DNA from: an uncultured Chlamydiae bacterium
GTDB lineage: Bacteria; Chlamydiota; Chlamydiia; Chlamydiales; CALBHK01
Reading direction: 5' to 3'
Assembly (NCBI GenBank): GCA_937894565.1
Contig: CALBHK010000449.1
Coordinates: forward strand, 1-8,141
Length of the DNA: 8,141 nt
Shown: one piece after another, positions 1 through 6,923 of the stretch
Position numbering within the stretch: position 1 is the stretch's first letter
How the letters are laid out: each line of letters starts with the position of its first letter
Position numbers and translations under genes: made by a program
Notes under the pieces: model-generated
The model's database searches: none
What the model was told of the DNA's origin: nothing
Seen by the model: only the letters and a program-made list of their open reading frames with translations

Positions 1-509
1 GGGTTTTTAAACTCAGCTTGTGGGAAATTAAACTGGCCCGTCATGATTTTATCAAGCGGGTTGTTGACGGCGAAATCTCGAACTTGAGCTTTGTACTCGT
101 CAGTATATTCATCCCCACGGGTGTTGATGTCACCCATGGCTTTGTCCCATAAAGCCTTAGCTTGTTTTACGTTGGTGTTGGCCGCTTTGATCCGCGATCC
201 TTCAATCTGCCAATCGATCGCTGCTTTATCAGAACGTTTCCATGGGTCGCCTCCCGGCATTAGCTCGGCTCCTTTGTTAAACCAGCCCTCCCATGTCTTG
301 GCTAAATCCGACGAATAATAGTGCCACGTCTCCTCCGGCTTCACTTTTAAAGCTCCTTCAGAAAAATTAGCAGCGTCTTTTTCTTTCTTTATTTTGTCTT
401 TGGCTAGAAAAGCTTCATACGTGGCCAAATTATTATTAGGCCGGATGACGGTTGCCAACTGGTTGCCTTGCTGCCCACTATATGCTGTTCCTAATTGAGT
501 TCCTACCAT
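1..509 (-). CDS. Virion protein N-terminus, probably a large ejected or cargo protein (3' end outside window)
   Basis: The gene starts with ATG at 509, overlapping the previous stop as TAATG, and stays open for 169 codons to the left edge. The first residues read MVGTQLGTAYSGQQGNQLA, and then a long, mostly helical and highly charged sequence: FLAKDKIKKEKDAANFSEG (34-52), DLAKTWEGWFNKGAELMPGG (68-87), KAAIDWQIEGSRIKAANTNV (95-114) and QAKALWDKAMGDINTRGDEYTDEY (116-139). Tryptophans recur in the helical stretch (W62, W73, W76, W89, W100, W121). No signal peptide or membrane segment is present in this part. It sits directly after the gp14-like gene, where short-tailed phages place further internal virion or cargo proteins, often very large. 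That role is inferred from position and composition; no family was recognised. Confidence 0.6.
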   Translation of the reverse strand, partial: MVGTQLGTAYSGQQGNQLATVIRPNNNLATYEAFLAKDKIKKEKDAANFSEGALKVKPEETWHYYSSDLAKTWEGWFNKGAELMPGGDPWKRSDKAAIDWQIEGSRIKAANTNVKQAKALWDKAMGDINTRGDEYTDEYKAQVRDFAVNNPLDKIMTGQFNFPQAEFKN

Positions 510-1090
510 TATTTAAACGTTGGAAGACTATTCAGTAAGTAAGAGTAGTTTTTTTTAGCCGGACCATCTGGTCCGTATAATTTCTTCAGCAAATCCATCG
601 AAGTCAACTGGCCGCCAGCTCCAAAAATATTTTCAAGTCCTCCGCCAATCATATTTTTGGACTGCTGAGATTTATCCTGATAAGGAGCGAACTCGTTCAT
701 TTGAAACATCAAATCTTGAGCCTGAGCAACCTTGGCAAGTTCGTTTTGCAAATTACCAACATCTTGCTTTTGATCTTGCTCGTTATACATCTGAAGATCC
801 CGATTGGCCTTCTGCTGAGCGCCAGCGATGGTCTGAATCGCCTCCATTGGGTTGCCTTGCTGTTGAGCGGCTTGGAGTTGGTTAGCAGCAGTGAGATCTG
901 ATTCAGCCTTAGCCTGCGAATACCCCGGAGAATAAGGGTTGGCCACGTTCATTTTAGCCAAAGCAAGGCTCTGCCGCACCGCTTCTGGCATTTTGTACTC
1001 AGGTCGTTTAGCGCTTGAAAAAGCACCACCGATCACTTGTCCTAATCCTACAGCCCCCTGAGCGAGGGCCATCATTGTCATTGGGTCCAC
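509..1090 (-). CDS. Putative internal virion / DNA-ejection protein, 193 aa
   Basis: The N-terminus MTMMALAQGAVGLGQVIGGAFSS (from residue 4) is a small-residue, glycine-zipper-like helix able to enter a membrane. The motif KRPEYKMPEAVRQSLALAK (28-46) and NPYSPGYSQAKAESDLTAAN (51-70) follow. An Ala/Gln-rich helix runs from about 62 to 133 (AANQLQAAQQQGNPMEAIQ, NRDLQMYNEQDQKQDVG), then a second Gly-rich segment (GGGLENIFGAGG, 149-160). This composition is typical of the small internal proteins that short-tailed phages eject, similar in place and character to T7 gp14, and the 'rPeY..p.av...l..A......PGy' pattern is one I associate with Bacteroidota phages. The start used is GTG 1090; ATG 1081 or 1075 three to five codons later is equally possible, as none has a clear Shine-Dalgarno. 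The stop overlaps the next start (TAATG). Confidence 0.6.
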   Translation of the reverse strand: MDPMTMMALAQGAVGLGQVIGGAFSSAKRPEYKMPEAVRQSLALAKMNVANPYSPGYSQAKAESDLTAANQLQAAQQQGNPMEAIQTIAGAQQKANRDLQMYNEQDQKQDVGNLQNELAKVAQAQDLMFQMNEFAPYQDKSQQSKNMIGGGLENIFGAGGQLTSMDLLKKLYGPDGPAKKNYSYLLNSLPTFK

Positions 1091-1118
1091 TGGTGGAAAT
1101 TTTATGTAAAGATAATGA
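1091..1118 (-). other. Only intergenic gap in the window (28 bp), AT-rich
   Basis: This is the single non-overlapping junction between complete genes. It is AT-rich and holds no hairpin of useful length and no Shine-Dalgarno motif. A TATCTTTA sequence on the minus strand (1114-1107) resembles the Bacteroidota -7 element TAnnTTTG in all fixed positions except the last, but no upstream TTTG element was found at the usual spacing, so it is not called as a promoter. Confidence 0.35.
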
Positions 1119-1424
1119 TTATTTTGAACTTCGCAACAATGTTTCGACTCTTTCTAAAACACCCTTACTCAAATCATCTATGTGAGTCTCTATCTTAACC
1201 AGAGCTAAAGCCATGGTATGGATAGAATCCTTGAGAATCTCTTGGGTTTTTATTGCATCATTTAAGTGCCGTTCTTGCTGATCCATCCTAAGAGACTGCG
1301 CTGCGATCTTTTCTTCCATGACGGCTAATTTTCGCGCCGTATTCATTCTTTCCAGTATGAATACGATTGCGGTTGGGACGATTATGGCGATTATTGCTAT
1401 CCATTCACTTGCGTCTAATGGCAT
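1119..1424 (-). CDS. Small membrane-anchored coiled-coil protein, 101 aa
   Basis: One N-terminal transmembrane helix, about residues 9-24 (IAIIAIIVPTAIVFIL), follows a short acidic head (MPLDASEW). A positively charged flank (ERMNTARK) and a long helix come next. From residue 54 to 89 the a/d positions L54, Q61, L64, I68, M71, L75, I78, I82, L85 and V89 keep a clean heptad spacing, so an oligomeric coiled coil is likely. Charges predict the N-terminus outside and the coiled coil in the cytoplasm, opposite to the orientation of an inner-membrane spanin. Start ATG 1424 lies 20 bases inside the muzzle gene, preceded by AT-rich sequence (TTAAGTATTAAGATAA) without a Shine-Dalgarno motif. The family is not recognised. 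Possibilities include a holin or lysis accessory of the XhlA type, or a membrane component of the ejection apparatus. Confidence 0.6.
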   Translation of the reverse strand: MPLDASEWIAIIAIIVPTAIVFILERMNTARKLAVMEEKIAAQSLRMDQQERHLNDAIKTQEILKDSIHTMALALVKIETHIDDLSKGVLERVETLLRSSK

Positions 1425-4400
1425 TTATCTTAATACTTAAGAGTCGTGAGAAAATGTCTGTTTCGAGTGTTACGAGTAATAATGTCCCCCACAATTTCCT
1501 TCCTCTGCGCAGTCTTTGTTCGGCCGGGAATGAGGTGTCGTTTTGATCTCTCAAAAAAGAACCCTTCCATGTCCCGTTGAAGTTTTTTAAATCTGGAATT
1601 TTAGATACCTGACCTGCGGTGTGATAGCCGTCAATTGGCATATTCACAAGTGGTACATCCCATCTTTTGTCGGCGATGATTTGAATCTCAACTGGGCTAA
1701 ACTCAGTACCCTCTTCGGAGTGCGCGATTTGAATCTGCGGAGCTTGAAACAACCCAAAGTAATCTGCGATATTCCCTTCTTCGTGCATCCATAAGGCTCC
1801 TTCGTAAAACGAAACCATTCTTTGGTCAAGCGAAGCAAAGGCTTCTGGGTAAAAAGTATAAAAACTCACCCAGCCTCCGCCTTCCACATAACCAAGAGTA
1901 AACGAACCGAAATCCGCTTGTCCTCTTAGATAGTAAGTATTGAACTCGCGCTGAAATCCACAGATCACTTCCGACCCAGTTTGCCATGCATGCTTTCCGA
2001 AATCCTGAAAAAAATTAACCAACCCCTGAGTGATCACGTCCTGACCAGCTCCAGCCACATACCTCCACACCGTTCCCCGGTAAACGTCAAAACCATAACA
2101 GGCTCCTTCGTTCACCAAAACAGACTCAGGGTTATGAGTGCCAAGGTCATAGCGAAGCTCGTCAGCGATTGAAAAAAGGTTAGACGACCTTCCTATCAGG
2201 GTGTTGCCTGAAACGTCAATGACGCGCCCCCTTGATACATAAATAGGCTGGGTTTTAAACTGACCAATAGCTAAAAGAACCCCGTCTACAAAAGCCATTT
2301 TTTGGATGTTCCCGTTTTGAATCGACACCCTAACATAGTCTGATCCCTTAAAAGCGGAAAGTCCATTTATCTCTGTGTAGAGTCCAGTGGCTCTTATTTT
2401 ATTGATCTCATATCTTCTTGCTCCATCCGGGTCCTCTACACAAACCCTTCCGAAGTCAGTAAAGACATCTTGTGAAAATTTATGAAGAGTGTTTCGGTCT
2501 ATTAAAGGCGTGACAAAATATGGCCCACCAGCGGTGAATGTGTTGTCGAATCGCTGAGCGATACTAACAGCATCTCCGTAGTTTTCCAGGTCTACTGTTT
2601 GAAATGACCTAGACTCAGTGCCCGGTTCTAAAATATCATAAGTTGGACCTATTTCGTAAAAGATTTTATCAGACACCGAATTGGTTGGTCGGTAAACCTC
2701 ACACAGAATGTAATCCGTGGCATTTGGCAATGTTGAGAAATCAGGGAATCCATTGAAGTCCAAAAATATGGTGAACTTGTCAATTGTCGACGTTCCTGTA
2801 ACCGTCGTCAAATTGTACCCTTCGATGTTGAAGTTGTAATTTTTTATATTCCCCGTTCCCGGGTTCGACCCACCTGATATAAACCAATCCAAAAATTGAA
2901 TCCTATCTCCGATAATCGGGGTGAAAACTTTATCTGGAGTTTGCGCATAGAAGAACTGGTTTCTTAGCGACCCAGCGATCTCTTCGGTTGGATTGAAGGC
3001 TAACCCAACATAATTAGCGTCGCCTGCGGCGTAAGTTGTCGAGGTGGCCGTGTCACCTCCTTTGTCAATCTTCCAATACGTCAATTCCCAAGACGGGGCC
3101 TGAAACCAAATGGATTGGTTTTGATTTTTAGTCATCGCTATTTTGTAGCGAGTAGCCCAAGTTGGGGGGATTGAGTTAAAGAATATTTTAGGTTTATAGT
3201 TAGGGGCTAGTTTATTAAAAGGAACGGAGTACTGCCCCAGAGGAATGGCAGACGACTGGCGTCCGTATGCGTCTTCTAGGATCGCGGCAACTCGGTATAG
3301 TCCTCCGGCCTTGAATGTTTTGTTTAGAGTTGCTTGATCGCCACTTGGGTAGGCTGAGATGTAGTTATTGTGCTCGATGTCAGCGTCAATTGTTATTAGA
3401 TCCTTTCCTTCAACGCACCCACCCCAAACCATAATCGGGTTTCCGAACTCGTCATAAACAACATCACATCCCATGGCGATTTCAGGGCAGAAATCAAAGT
3501 TTTTAAGAGCCTGTGTATCAGCATCTGACGCTTCATCTGACGCGATAGCAGGATAAGCTTTGTCGTTGTAAAAAGGAATGACGTCACACTTGTCAATAGT
3601 GTAACGGTCAATGTACTTCCAGATACCATCTTCGTTGGTTCTGAACCCAATTTCTACAGCCCGGATGAAGCAACGATCTGTGTTCAGCCGGGCGTCAGAA
3701 AATGTCAAGTTAATCCGAGAATAAGAACGAGAGTTCTCTGTAACTACAAAATTGGTAGGAGTATAGGAAGCTTGGCCCCATGCGCTTTTCTCGTTGTCGT
3801 CAAAAATGTAACGATAACGAAACTGAAATGAAAAACCAAACAATTTGTTGTTTTCATTGTCCTCAACTACATAAGTTGGAATCGGAGAAACTGGGACTGG
3901 TTTTACCAGAGAAAGATCAAACCCTAGCGGATAGTGGTTTAGTGGATAGAAAAACAAGCCATCACACTGGAGTTCGATGATTCTTGTGTTGACGTCTGAG
4001 GCGATGGCGAATGAATCTTCGGTTGAGGTTAGTGTTATAGAGTATCCTGAAAGAGCCGAGGTGAGATCAGCGATAATTGTTCCTCGTGGAGTAGAGGGAG
4101 CGATTACTAAAAGAGGATTAGTCGACTGAGTAGCCCCTGCTGTGTTTTTTATAATCAGGCTAACCAGTCCTCCGTTAAATGTAATCGGAATGTCTAGCTG
4201 GTAAGTAAGGGTTTTGTTTCTTGAAGCTTTGGTGATGTTGAACTTTCTTGGTGGATTACCGACTCCGTTTTTCCCGTCTGTGAAATAACACAAGTCCTTA
4301 ACGAAAACACATGAGTGAACCCGCTGGTCGAAACCTAAATCCCCGAAAACCAAAGTCTCAATTGAGCCGTCTTTAAACCTACAGATTCGATCTTGGTCGC

Positions 4401-4611
4401 CCTTTATGAAATAAACGACCTCGTTATTTAATCTGTTCTCAAAAGCCCCAATGCATGTCGCGTTGGCCGGAAGCGAATAAGGAACCAGCTCATTGCCCAT
4501 GGAAGGAACCACGACACCGAGCTCAGAACCCACTCCGTTACGGATGTTCCTGGCTGTTACGTAATCTTCTTTAAGAAGATGCGGATTGATGTCTTGGTTT
4601 ATGAATCTCAT
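1405..4611 (-). CDS. Tail muzzle / 'stabilization' protein of crAss-like type, 1068 aa
   Basis: This is the largest gene and the best identified. In crAss-like phages the muzzle is a beta-rich barrel that closes the tail end and guides DNA out. Motifs I recognise, in order, are: the N-terminal LLKEDYVTARNIRNGVG then VPSMGNELV (12-43); VVYFIKGDQDRICRF (65-79); CYFTDGKNGVGNPPRKFNI (108-126); FQFRYRYIFDDNEKSAWG (262-279); FYND then PEIAMGCDVVYDE and GGCVEG (347-402); GGLYRVAAILEDAYGRQSSA (436-455); PPTWATRYKIAMT (482-494); GTHNPESVL (824-832); and GGGWVSFYTFYPEAFASL (911-928) followed by EGALWMHEEG. These read like the repeated blades of a propeller or barrel. ATG 4611 overlaps the upstream stop as ATGA. 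No signal peptide or transmembrane segment; the basic C-terminus (RLRRGRK, 1033-1039) precedes a final strand. Confidence in family is high for motif recall, but no search was run. Confidence 0.8.
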   Translation of the reverse strand: MRFINQDINPHLLKEDYVTARNIRNGVGSELGVVVPSMGNELVPYSLPANATCIGAFENRLNNEVVYFIKGDQDRICRFKDGSIETLVFGDLGFDQRVHSCVFVKDLCYFTDGKNGVGNPPRKFNITKASRNKTLTYQLDIPITFNGGLVSLIIKNTAGATQSTNPLLVIAPSTPRGTIIADLTSALSGYSITLTSTEDSFAIASDVNTRIIELQCDGLFFYPLNHYPLGFDLSLVKPVPVSPIPTYVVEDNENNKLFGFSFQFRYRYIFDDNEKSAWGQASYTPTNFVVTENSRSYSRINLTFSDARLNTDRCFIRAVEIGFRTNEDGIWKYIDRYTIDKCDVIPFYNDKAYPAIASDEASDADTQALKNFDFCPEIAMGCDVVYDEFGNPIMVWGGCVEGKDLITIDADIEHNNYISAYPSGDQATLNKTFKAGGLYRVAAILEDAYGRQSSAIPLGQYSVPFNKLAPNYKPKIFFNSIPPTWATRYKIAMTKNQNQSIWFQAPSWELTYWKIDKGGDTATSTTYAAGDANYVGLAFNPTEEIAGSLRNQFFYAQTPDKVFTPIIGDRIQFLDWFISGGSNPGTGNIKNYNFNIEGYNLTTVTGTSTIDKFTIFLDFNGFPDFSTLPNATDYILCEVYRPTNSVSDKIFYEIGPTYDILEPGTESRSFQTVDLENYGDAVSIAQRFDNTFTAGGPYFVTPLIDRNTLHKFSQDVFTDFGRVCVEDPDGARRYEINKIRATGLYTEINGLSAFKGSDYVRVSIQNGNIQKMAFVDGVLLAIGQFKTQPIYVSRGRVIDVSGNTLIGRSSNLFSIADELRYDLGTHNPESVLVNEGACYGFDVYRGTVWRYVAGAGQDVITQGLVNFFQDFGKHAWQTGSEVICGFQREFNTYYLRGQADFGSFTLGYVEGGGWVSFYTFYPEAFASLDQRMVSFYEGALWMHEEGNIADYFGLFQAPQIQIAHSEEGTEFSPVEIQIIADKRWDVPLVNMPIDGYHTAGQVSKIPDLKNFNGTWKGSFLRDQNDTSFPAEQRLRRGRKLWGTLLLVTLETDIFSRLLSIKINAIRRK

Positions 4612-5339
4612 CGTGGCCTGTTAGAGTACCCTGAAGTAATAGCATCAACCCACTCCTCGTAAGGCATGTTGAGCTTGTTTCTCTTGTATCGCTTGTAAGA
4701 GTCTCTCGATCTCTTTTCAAACATCACCGACTTACTCGGATCGGCGTTCTCCCAGAAATACATCAAAGCTCTTTGTTGTAAAAACGAAACTGCCTCGTCT
4801 GGAAAGATCGAATAGCCGTTTTCCGTGCTTTTGTAAGTCACCGCTATTTGATCGCCTGAAGATACGCAAAAATTGGTAAATAAATGTAATTTGTTGTCAG
4901 ATTCATCGTGATCATACAACCCGAAGAACCTTGTTTGACTGTAGCCGTAAAACTCACCGTAGTAATAAGGATAGTAGTAAAATCCGAATTCGTAAAAAGC
5001 CGACTGGTTTACATCAATCGCGGTGTCGGTGTACTGAACACAGTTGATTGGCTTTTTGATGTCAACCAACAATGAATTTTTCTCCCGACCCAGCGGATAA
5101 CATCTTGGCTCTCCATTCACAAAGAACACTTTGGCGACCTTAAAAATCCTCATACAGTCGCCCGGGAGAGAAAGTGTCATATTGTCCTTTACCTCACCGA
5201 TGTGCGATTTTACTTTATGCGCTCCACCAAACGAGAATAGCTCATCCGCTGCGCGAGTAACGCAACGGATGAGTGGTAAATAAGCATCTTGTCCTGGCAT
5301 GGTTGCCAGCAAATCTCTTACGAGTCTGTCAATGGTCAT
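4608..5339 (-). CDS. Third ring-type tail protein (tail tubular/adaptor-like), 243 aa
   Basis: The start ATG at 5339 overlaps the upstream stop as ATGA. The N-terminal helices (VRDLLATM, then IRCVTRAADELFSF, 7-37) are followed by a beta region with MTLSLPGDCMRIFKVAKVFFV (54-74). Next comes a tyrosine/phenylalanine-rich patch, 13 aromatics in residues 115-133, then SGDQIAVTYKSTENG (161-175), FPDEAVSFLQQRALMYFW (179-196) and a basic C-terminal helix (KRSRDSYKRYKRNK, 209-222). Proteins with a 'p.D...i..v......g' beta region and a long C-terminal helix directly upstream of the muzzle gene are the adaptor or ring proteins of short-tailed phages, equivalent in place to T7 gp11; sequence homology to T7 is not claimed. 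Its ATGA coupling to the muzzle gene supports assembly partnership. It is also weakly similar to the 203- and 223-aa proteins in the VTY-to-helix segment. Confidence 0.66.
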   Translation of the reverse strand: MTIDRLVRDLLATMPGQDAYLPLIRCVTRAADELFSFGGAHKVKSHIGEVKDNMTLSLPGDCMRIFKVAKVFFVNGEPRCYPLGREKNSLLVDIKKPINCVQYTDTAIDVNQSAFYEFGFYYYPYYYGEFYGYSQTRFFGLYDHDESDNKLHLFTNFCVSSGDQIAVTYKSTENGYSIFPDEAVSFLQQRALMYFWENADPSKSVMFEKRSRDSYKRYKRNKLNMPYEEWVDAITSGYSNRPR

Positions 5340-5989
5340 GGTTCGAAGCTACGGAGAACAATTTCTCCAAGTGTTGCGCCGCTCCCTGCGGTAGAGGTGT
5401 TTATCCTCACGCGGTCGGCGTTGATGTTGTTTACAGTCAGTTGAACTGTTGAACTAGCGACCGAAGTCAAAGCAGTTCCGATGTTGAACCAGTTTGTTCC
5501 ATCCAAGGTCCCCTGAAGGGTAAACTGAGGTGCAGTAGTGGTGATGCCCCCCATGCGAACAACCATCTGAACACTCTTAGCGCCTTTGGTCCAAAGGGCT
5601 GAGGTGGTGCTTGAAATCGTGTTTACGGTAAGCGCCCGGTCAATGAGTTGAGTCGTGAATCCTGGCTTGTCGTTGGCTGGTGCAGCTCCGAGTGAAATGG
5701 AGCGAGTAAAACTAGGCGTAGTTCCGCCAATCGTCTGTACGTAGCGAACCCGGCTGCCCCAACGCTTTAGCGTAGGAGAAACGTATCGCCCTGTAGCTGT
5801 AATAAGGGGGAACATGTACACGGTCGTCCACGCAGCTAGTCGGTCGGAATACTCCTGAACCTCTACTGCGCACGTCGGGTTTGTTCCTGAGACTGCCGTC
5901 ACGGGAACCGTTACCGTGTAGTAGTCCTGTTTGAGATTGCCGGATAGCGTGGTGGCCGTCGCGGTAATCGCACTTGATGCAATATCCAT
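5336..5989 (-). CDS. All-beta virion protein with two similar modules, 217 aa
   Basis: The protein is almost entirely beta-strand-like, rich in Thr, Ser, Val, Gly and Ala, with one Cys (residue 40) and no membrane segment. Two halves of about 80 residues read alike. Residues 23-100 contain CAVEVQEYSDRLAAWTTV, then VSPTLKRWGSRVRYVQTIGG and FTRSISL. Residues 137-215 contain FTLQGTLDGTNWFNIG, then VQLTVNNINADRVRINTSTAG and LGEIVLRS. Each half has the order 'strand, polar-D/S turn, W, strand, strand, R-V-R, Gly/Thr turn, strand', as in Ig-like or galactose-binding sandwich domains. A linker rich in Asp/Pro/Lys and Thr/Ser joins them. ATG at 5989 forms a TAATG junction with the previous stop. Its place between two ring-type genes argues for a tail or collar component, possibly an outward-facing ring or fibre-anchor; carbohydrate binding is possible but not shown. 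Confidence 0.6.
   Translation of the reverse strand: MDIASSAITATATTLSGNLKQDYYTVTVPVTAVSGTNPTCAVEVQEYSDRLAAWTTVYMFPLITATGRYVSPTLKRWGSRVRYVQTIGGTTPSFTRSISLGAAPANDKPGFTTQLIDRALTVNTISSTTSALWTKGAKSVQMVVRMGGITTTAPQFTLQGTLDGTNWFNIGTALTSVASSTVQLTVNNINADRVRINTSTAGSGATLGEIVLRSFEP
5345..5923 (-). repeat. Protein-level tandem domain duplication within the 217-aa gene
   Basis: Bases 5923-5690 encode the first module and 5581-5345 the second. The similarity is seen in the order of tryptophan, R-V-R and terminal strand elements, not in the nucleotide sequence, so the duplication is old if real. Confidence 0.4.
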
Positions 5990-6600
5990 TAGTTAGTGTT
6001 TTGCTTGACGTCGTGGTCGTTTTCTTTGTAATCGGTTGGGTTGCCACGTTGTTTTTCGAAGTGAGCGCATAGGTATTCAATGACCTTCGCTTCTCCGCCA
6101 TCTGGGAACGGTACATCTTCGTCGTCGCCTAGAGAGGTTGGATCGATGTTGTACGTCACCCTTAATGGACAGTTGATGAGCTGATTGTGGATGTAAATCC
6201 GCTTGCCTTCAGTCCAAAAAATAGGAACTGGAAAACCGATGCTTTGTGCGTCACTTGCAGACCGGACCTTAATGAACTCCTCACCGTTTTTAGGAGCCAC
6301 CCGGGCTACCCAATTTCCGGTGTCGTTCGCTCCAGTTGGAGTCATGTAGTAGTAAGGATCGCCTTGAATTGGAGTTAGGATTGAACTCGTAAAAGTTGAA
6401 AGAAGCTGAACGGTTGGGCCAACAATCCGAAACTCACGGAGCTTCATCATTGCGTCCTCCTTTCCGGCGTCAGCCAACACAAGGCTATAGGCGGCGGGAA
6501 GCATAAATTCTATGTCTTCCCGCCGCACAACAACATCAGTGCTCAGCTTTCCGCCTGAAACACGGAGCAATACAAGCTCAACTAATTCCGCTTTGGTCAC
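5989..6600 (-). CDS. Second ring-type tail structural protein, 203 aa
   Basis: Start is GTG at 6600, again in a GTGA overlap with the upstream gene. The N-terminal helical part carries LLRVSGGKLSTDVVVRREDI (11-30) and a hydrophobic helix to about 45. The central beta part includes DPYYYMTP (81-88), and a strand pair runs FPVPIFWTEGKRIYIHN (123-139) and LRVTYNIDP (146-154). It ends with PFPDGGEAKVIEYL (164-177), a helix, and GNPTDYKENDHDV (186-198). The 'P..W..g..IYIHN ... lrVTY' pattern is familiar from structural proteins of Bacteroidota podoviruses. It shares the LLR..GG.LS N-terminal element and a VTY strand followed by a C-terminal helix with the 223-aa protein, suggesting that the two are paralogues. 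Expected role: a collar or adaptor ring under the portal. No signal peptide or membrane segment. Confidence 0.66.
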   Translation of the reverse strand: MTKAELVELVLLRVSGGKLSTDVVVRREDIEFMLPAAYSLVLADAGKEDAMMKLREFRIVGPTVQLLSTFTSSILTPIQGDPYYYMTPTGANDTGNWVARVAPKNGEEFIKVRSASDAQSIGFPVPIFWTEGKRIYIHNQLINCPLRVTYNIDPTSLGDDEDVPFPDGGEAKVIEYLCAHFEKQRGNPTDYKENDHDVKQNTN

Positions 6601-6923
6601 TTGTCGATTTCTTTATTGGTGGTGGTTTTAAACACTCCTCCATCGTTGGTTCGGTTGGGGATGCGTTCTTGCAGCCACTCAATCCAGAGCGTAATAAAGT
6701 CGTAGTTGTGTTTGGTTGGGATGATCCGCAAAAAGGCTTGAAGTGCAACAAGCACGGCAGTAAACAACCCGAGAACATCATCCCAGTTGTTGAAAGCCCA
6801 AACAACCAAGGCTGTCAGGAATTTAACAAGGTCCTTGCTCCACGTAGGGAAAGGATCTGGAGTTTGAGAAAATGCAACCATATGGATGCACATGAAAGCT
6901 AAAACAAAAAAGATCTTCTTCAT
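6597..6923 (-). CDS. Small signal-peptide membrane protein, possible holin-like, 108 aa
   Basis: The N-terminus MKKIFFVLAFMCIHMVAFSQ is a textbook signal peptide: Lys-Lys, a hydrophobic core, and an Ala-Phe-Ser site followed by Gln at about residue 20. Gln directly after the cleavage site is frequent in Bacteroidota exported proteins. After it come an amphipathic to hydrophobic stretch at about 32-45 (LVKFLTALVVWAF) and a second hydrophobic helix at about 50-66 (VLGLFTAVLVALQAFL). A conserved-looking tail follows, with RIIPTKHNYDFI, ERIPNR and a GG pair near 95-96. Tails of the form 'IPTK..y ... iPNR...GG' are familiar to me from small, usually holin-annotated proteins of Bacteroidota phages; this is recollection only. 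The start is ATG 6923 because it forms an ATGA overlap and begins the signal peptide; a 49-codon in-frame extension upstream to 7070 runs antigenic to the preceding gene's frame and is not credible. It may act in lysis or in envelope penetration. Confidence 0.65.
   Translation of the reverse strand: MKKIFFVLAFMCIHMVAFSQTPDPFPTWSKDLVKFLTALVVWAFNNWDDVLGLFTAVLVALQAFLRIIPTKHNYDFITLWIEWLQERIPNRTNDGGVFKTTTNKEIDK

Noticed and set aside
91..318. Plus-strand reading frame of 75 codons opposite the partial left gene
   Set aside because: It is antisense to a well-formed coding frame, and no plus-strand gene has a plausible product anywhere in the window.
1086..1097. Short inverted repeat TCCACTGGTGGA around the GTG start of the 193-aa gene
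   Set aside because: Only four base pairs can form with a four-base loop in RNA, too weak to count as a terminator or regulatory hairpin.
1107..1114. TATCTTTA on the minus strand, similar to the Bacteroidota -7 promoter box
   Set aside because: The last base differs from consensus and no TTTG box was found at about the expected distance upstream; AT-rich chance match is likely.
5712..6116. 134-residue same-strand reading frame spanning the 203-aa and 217-aa gene junction
   Set aside because: It is basic, low in hydrophobic structure and out of frame with two genes that show clear protein-like patterns; a shadow frame.
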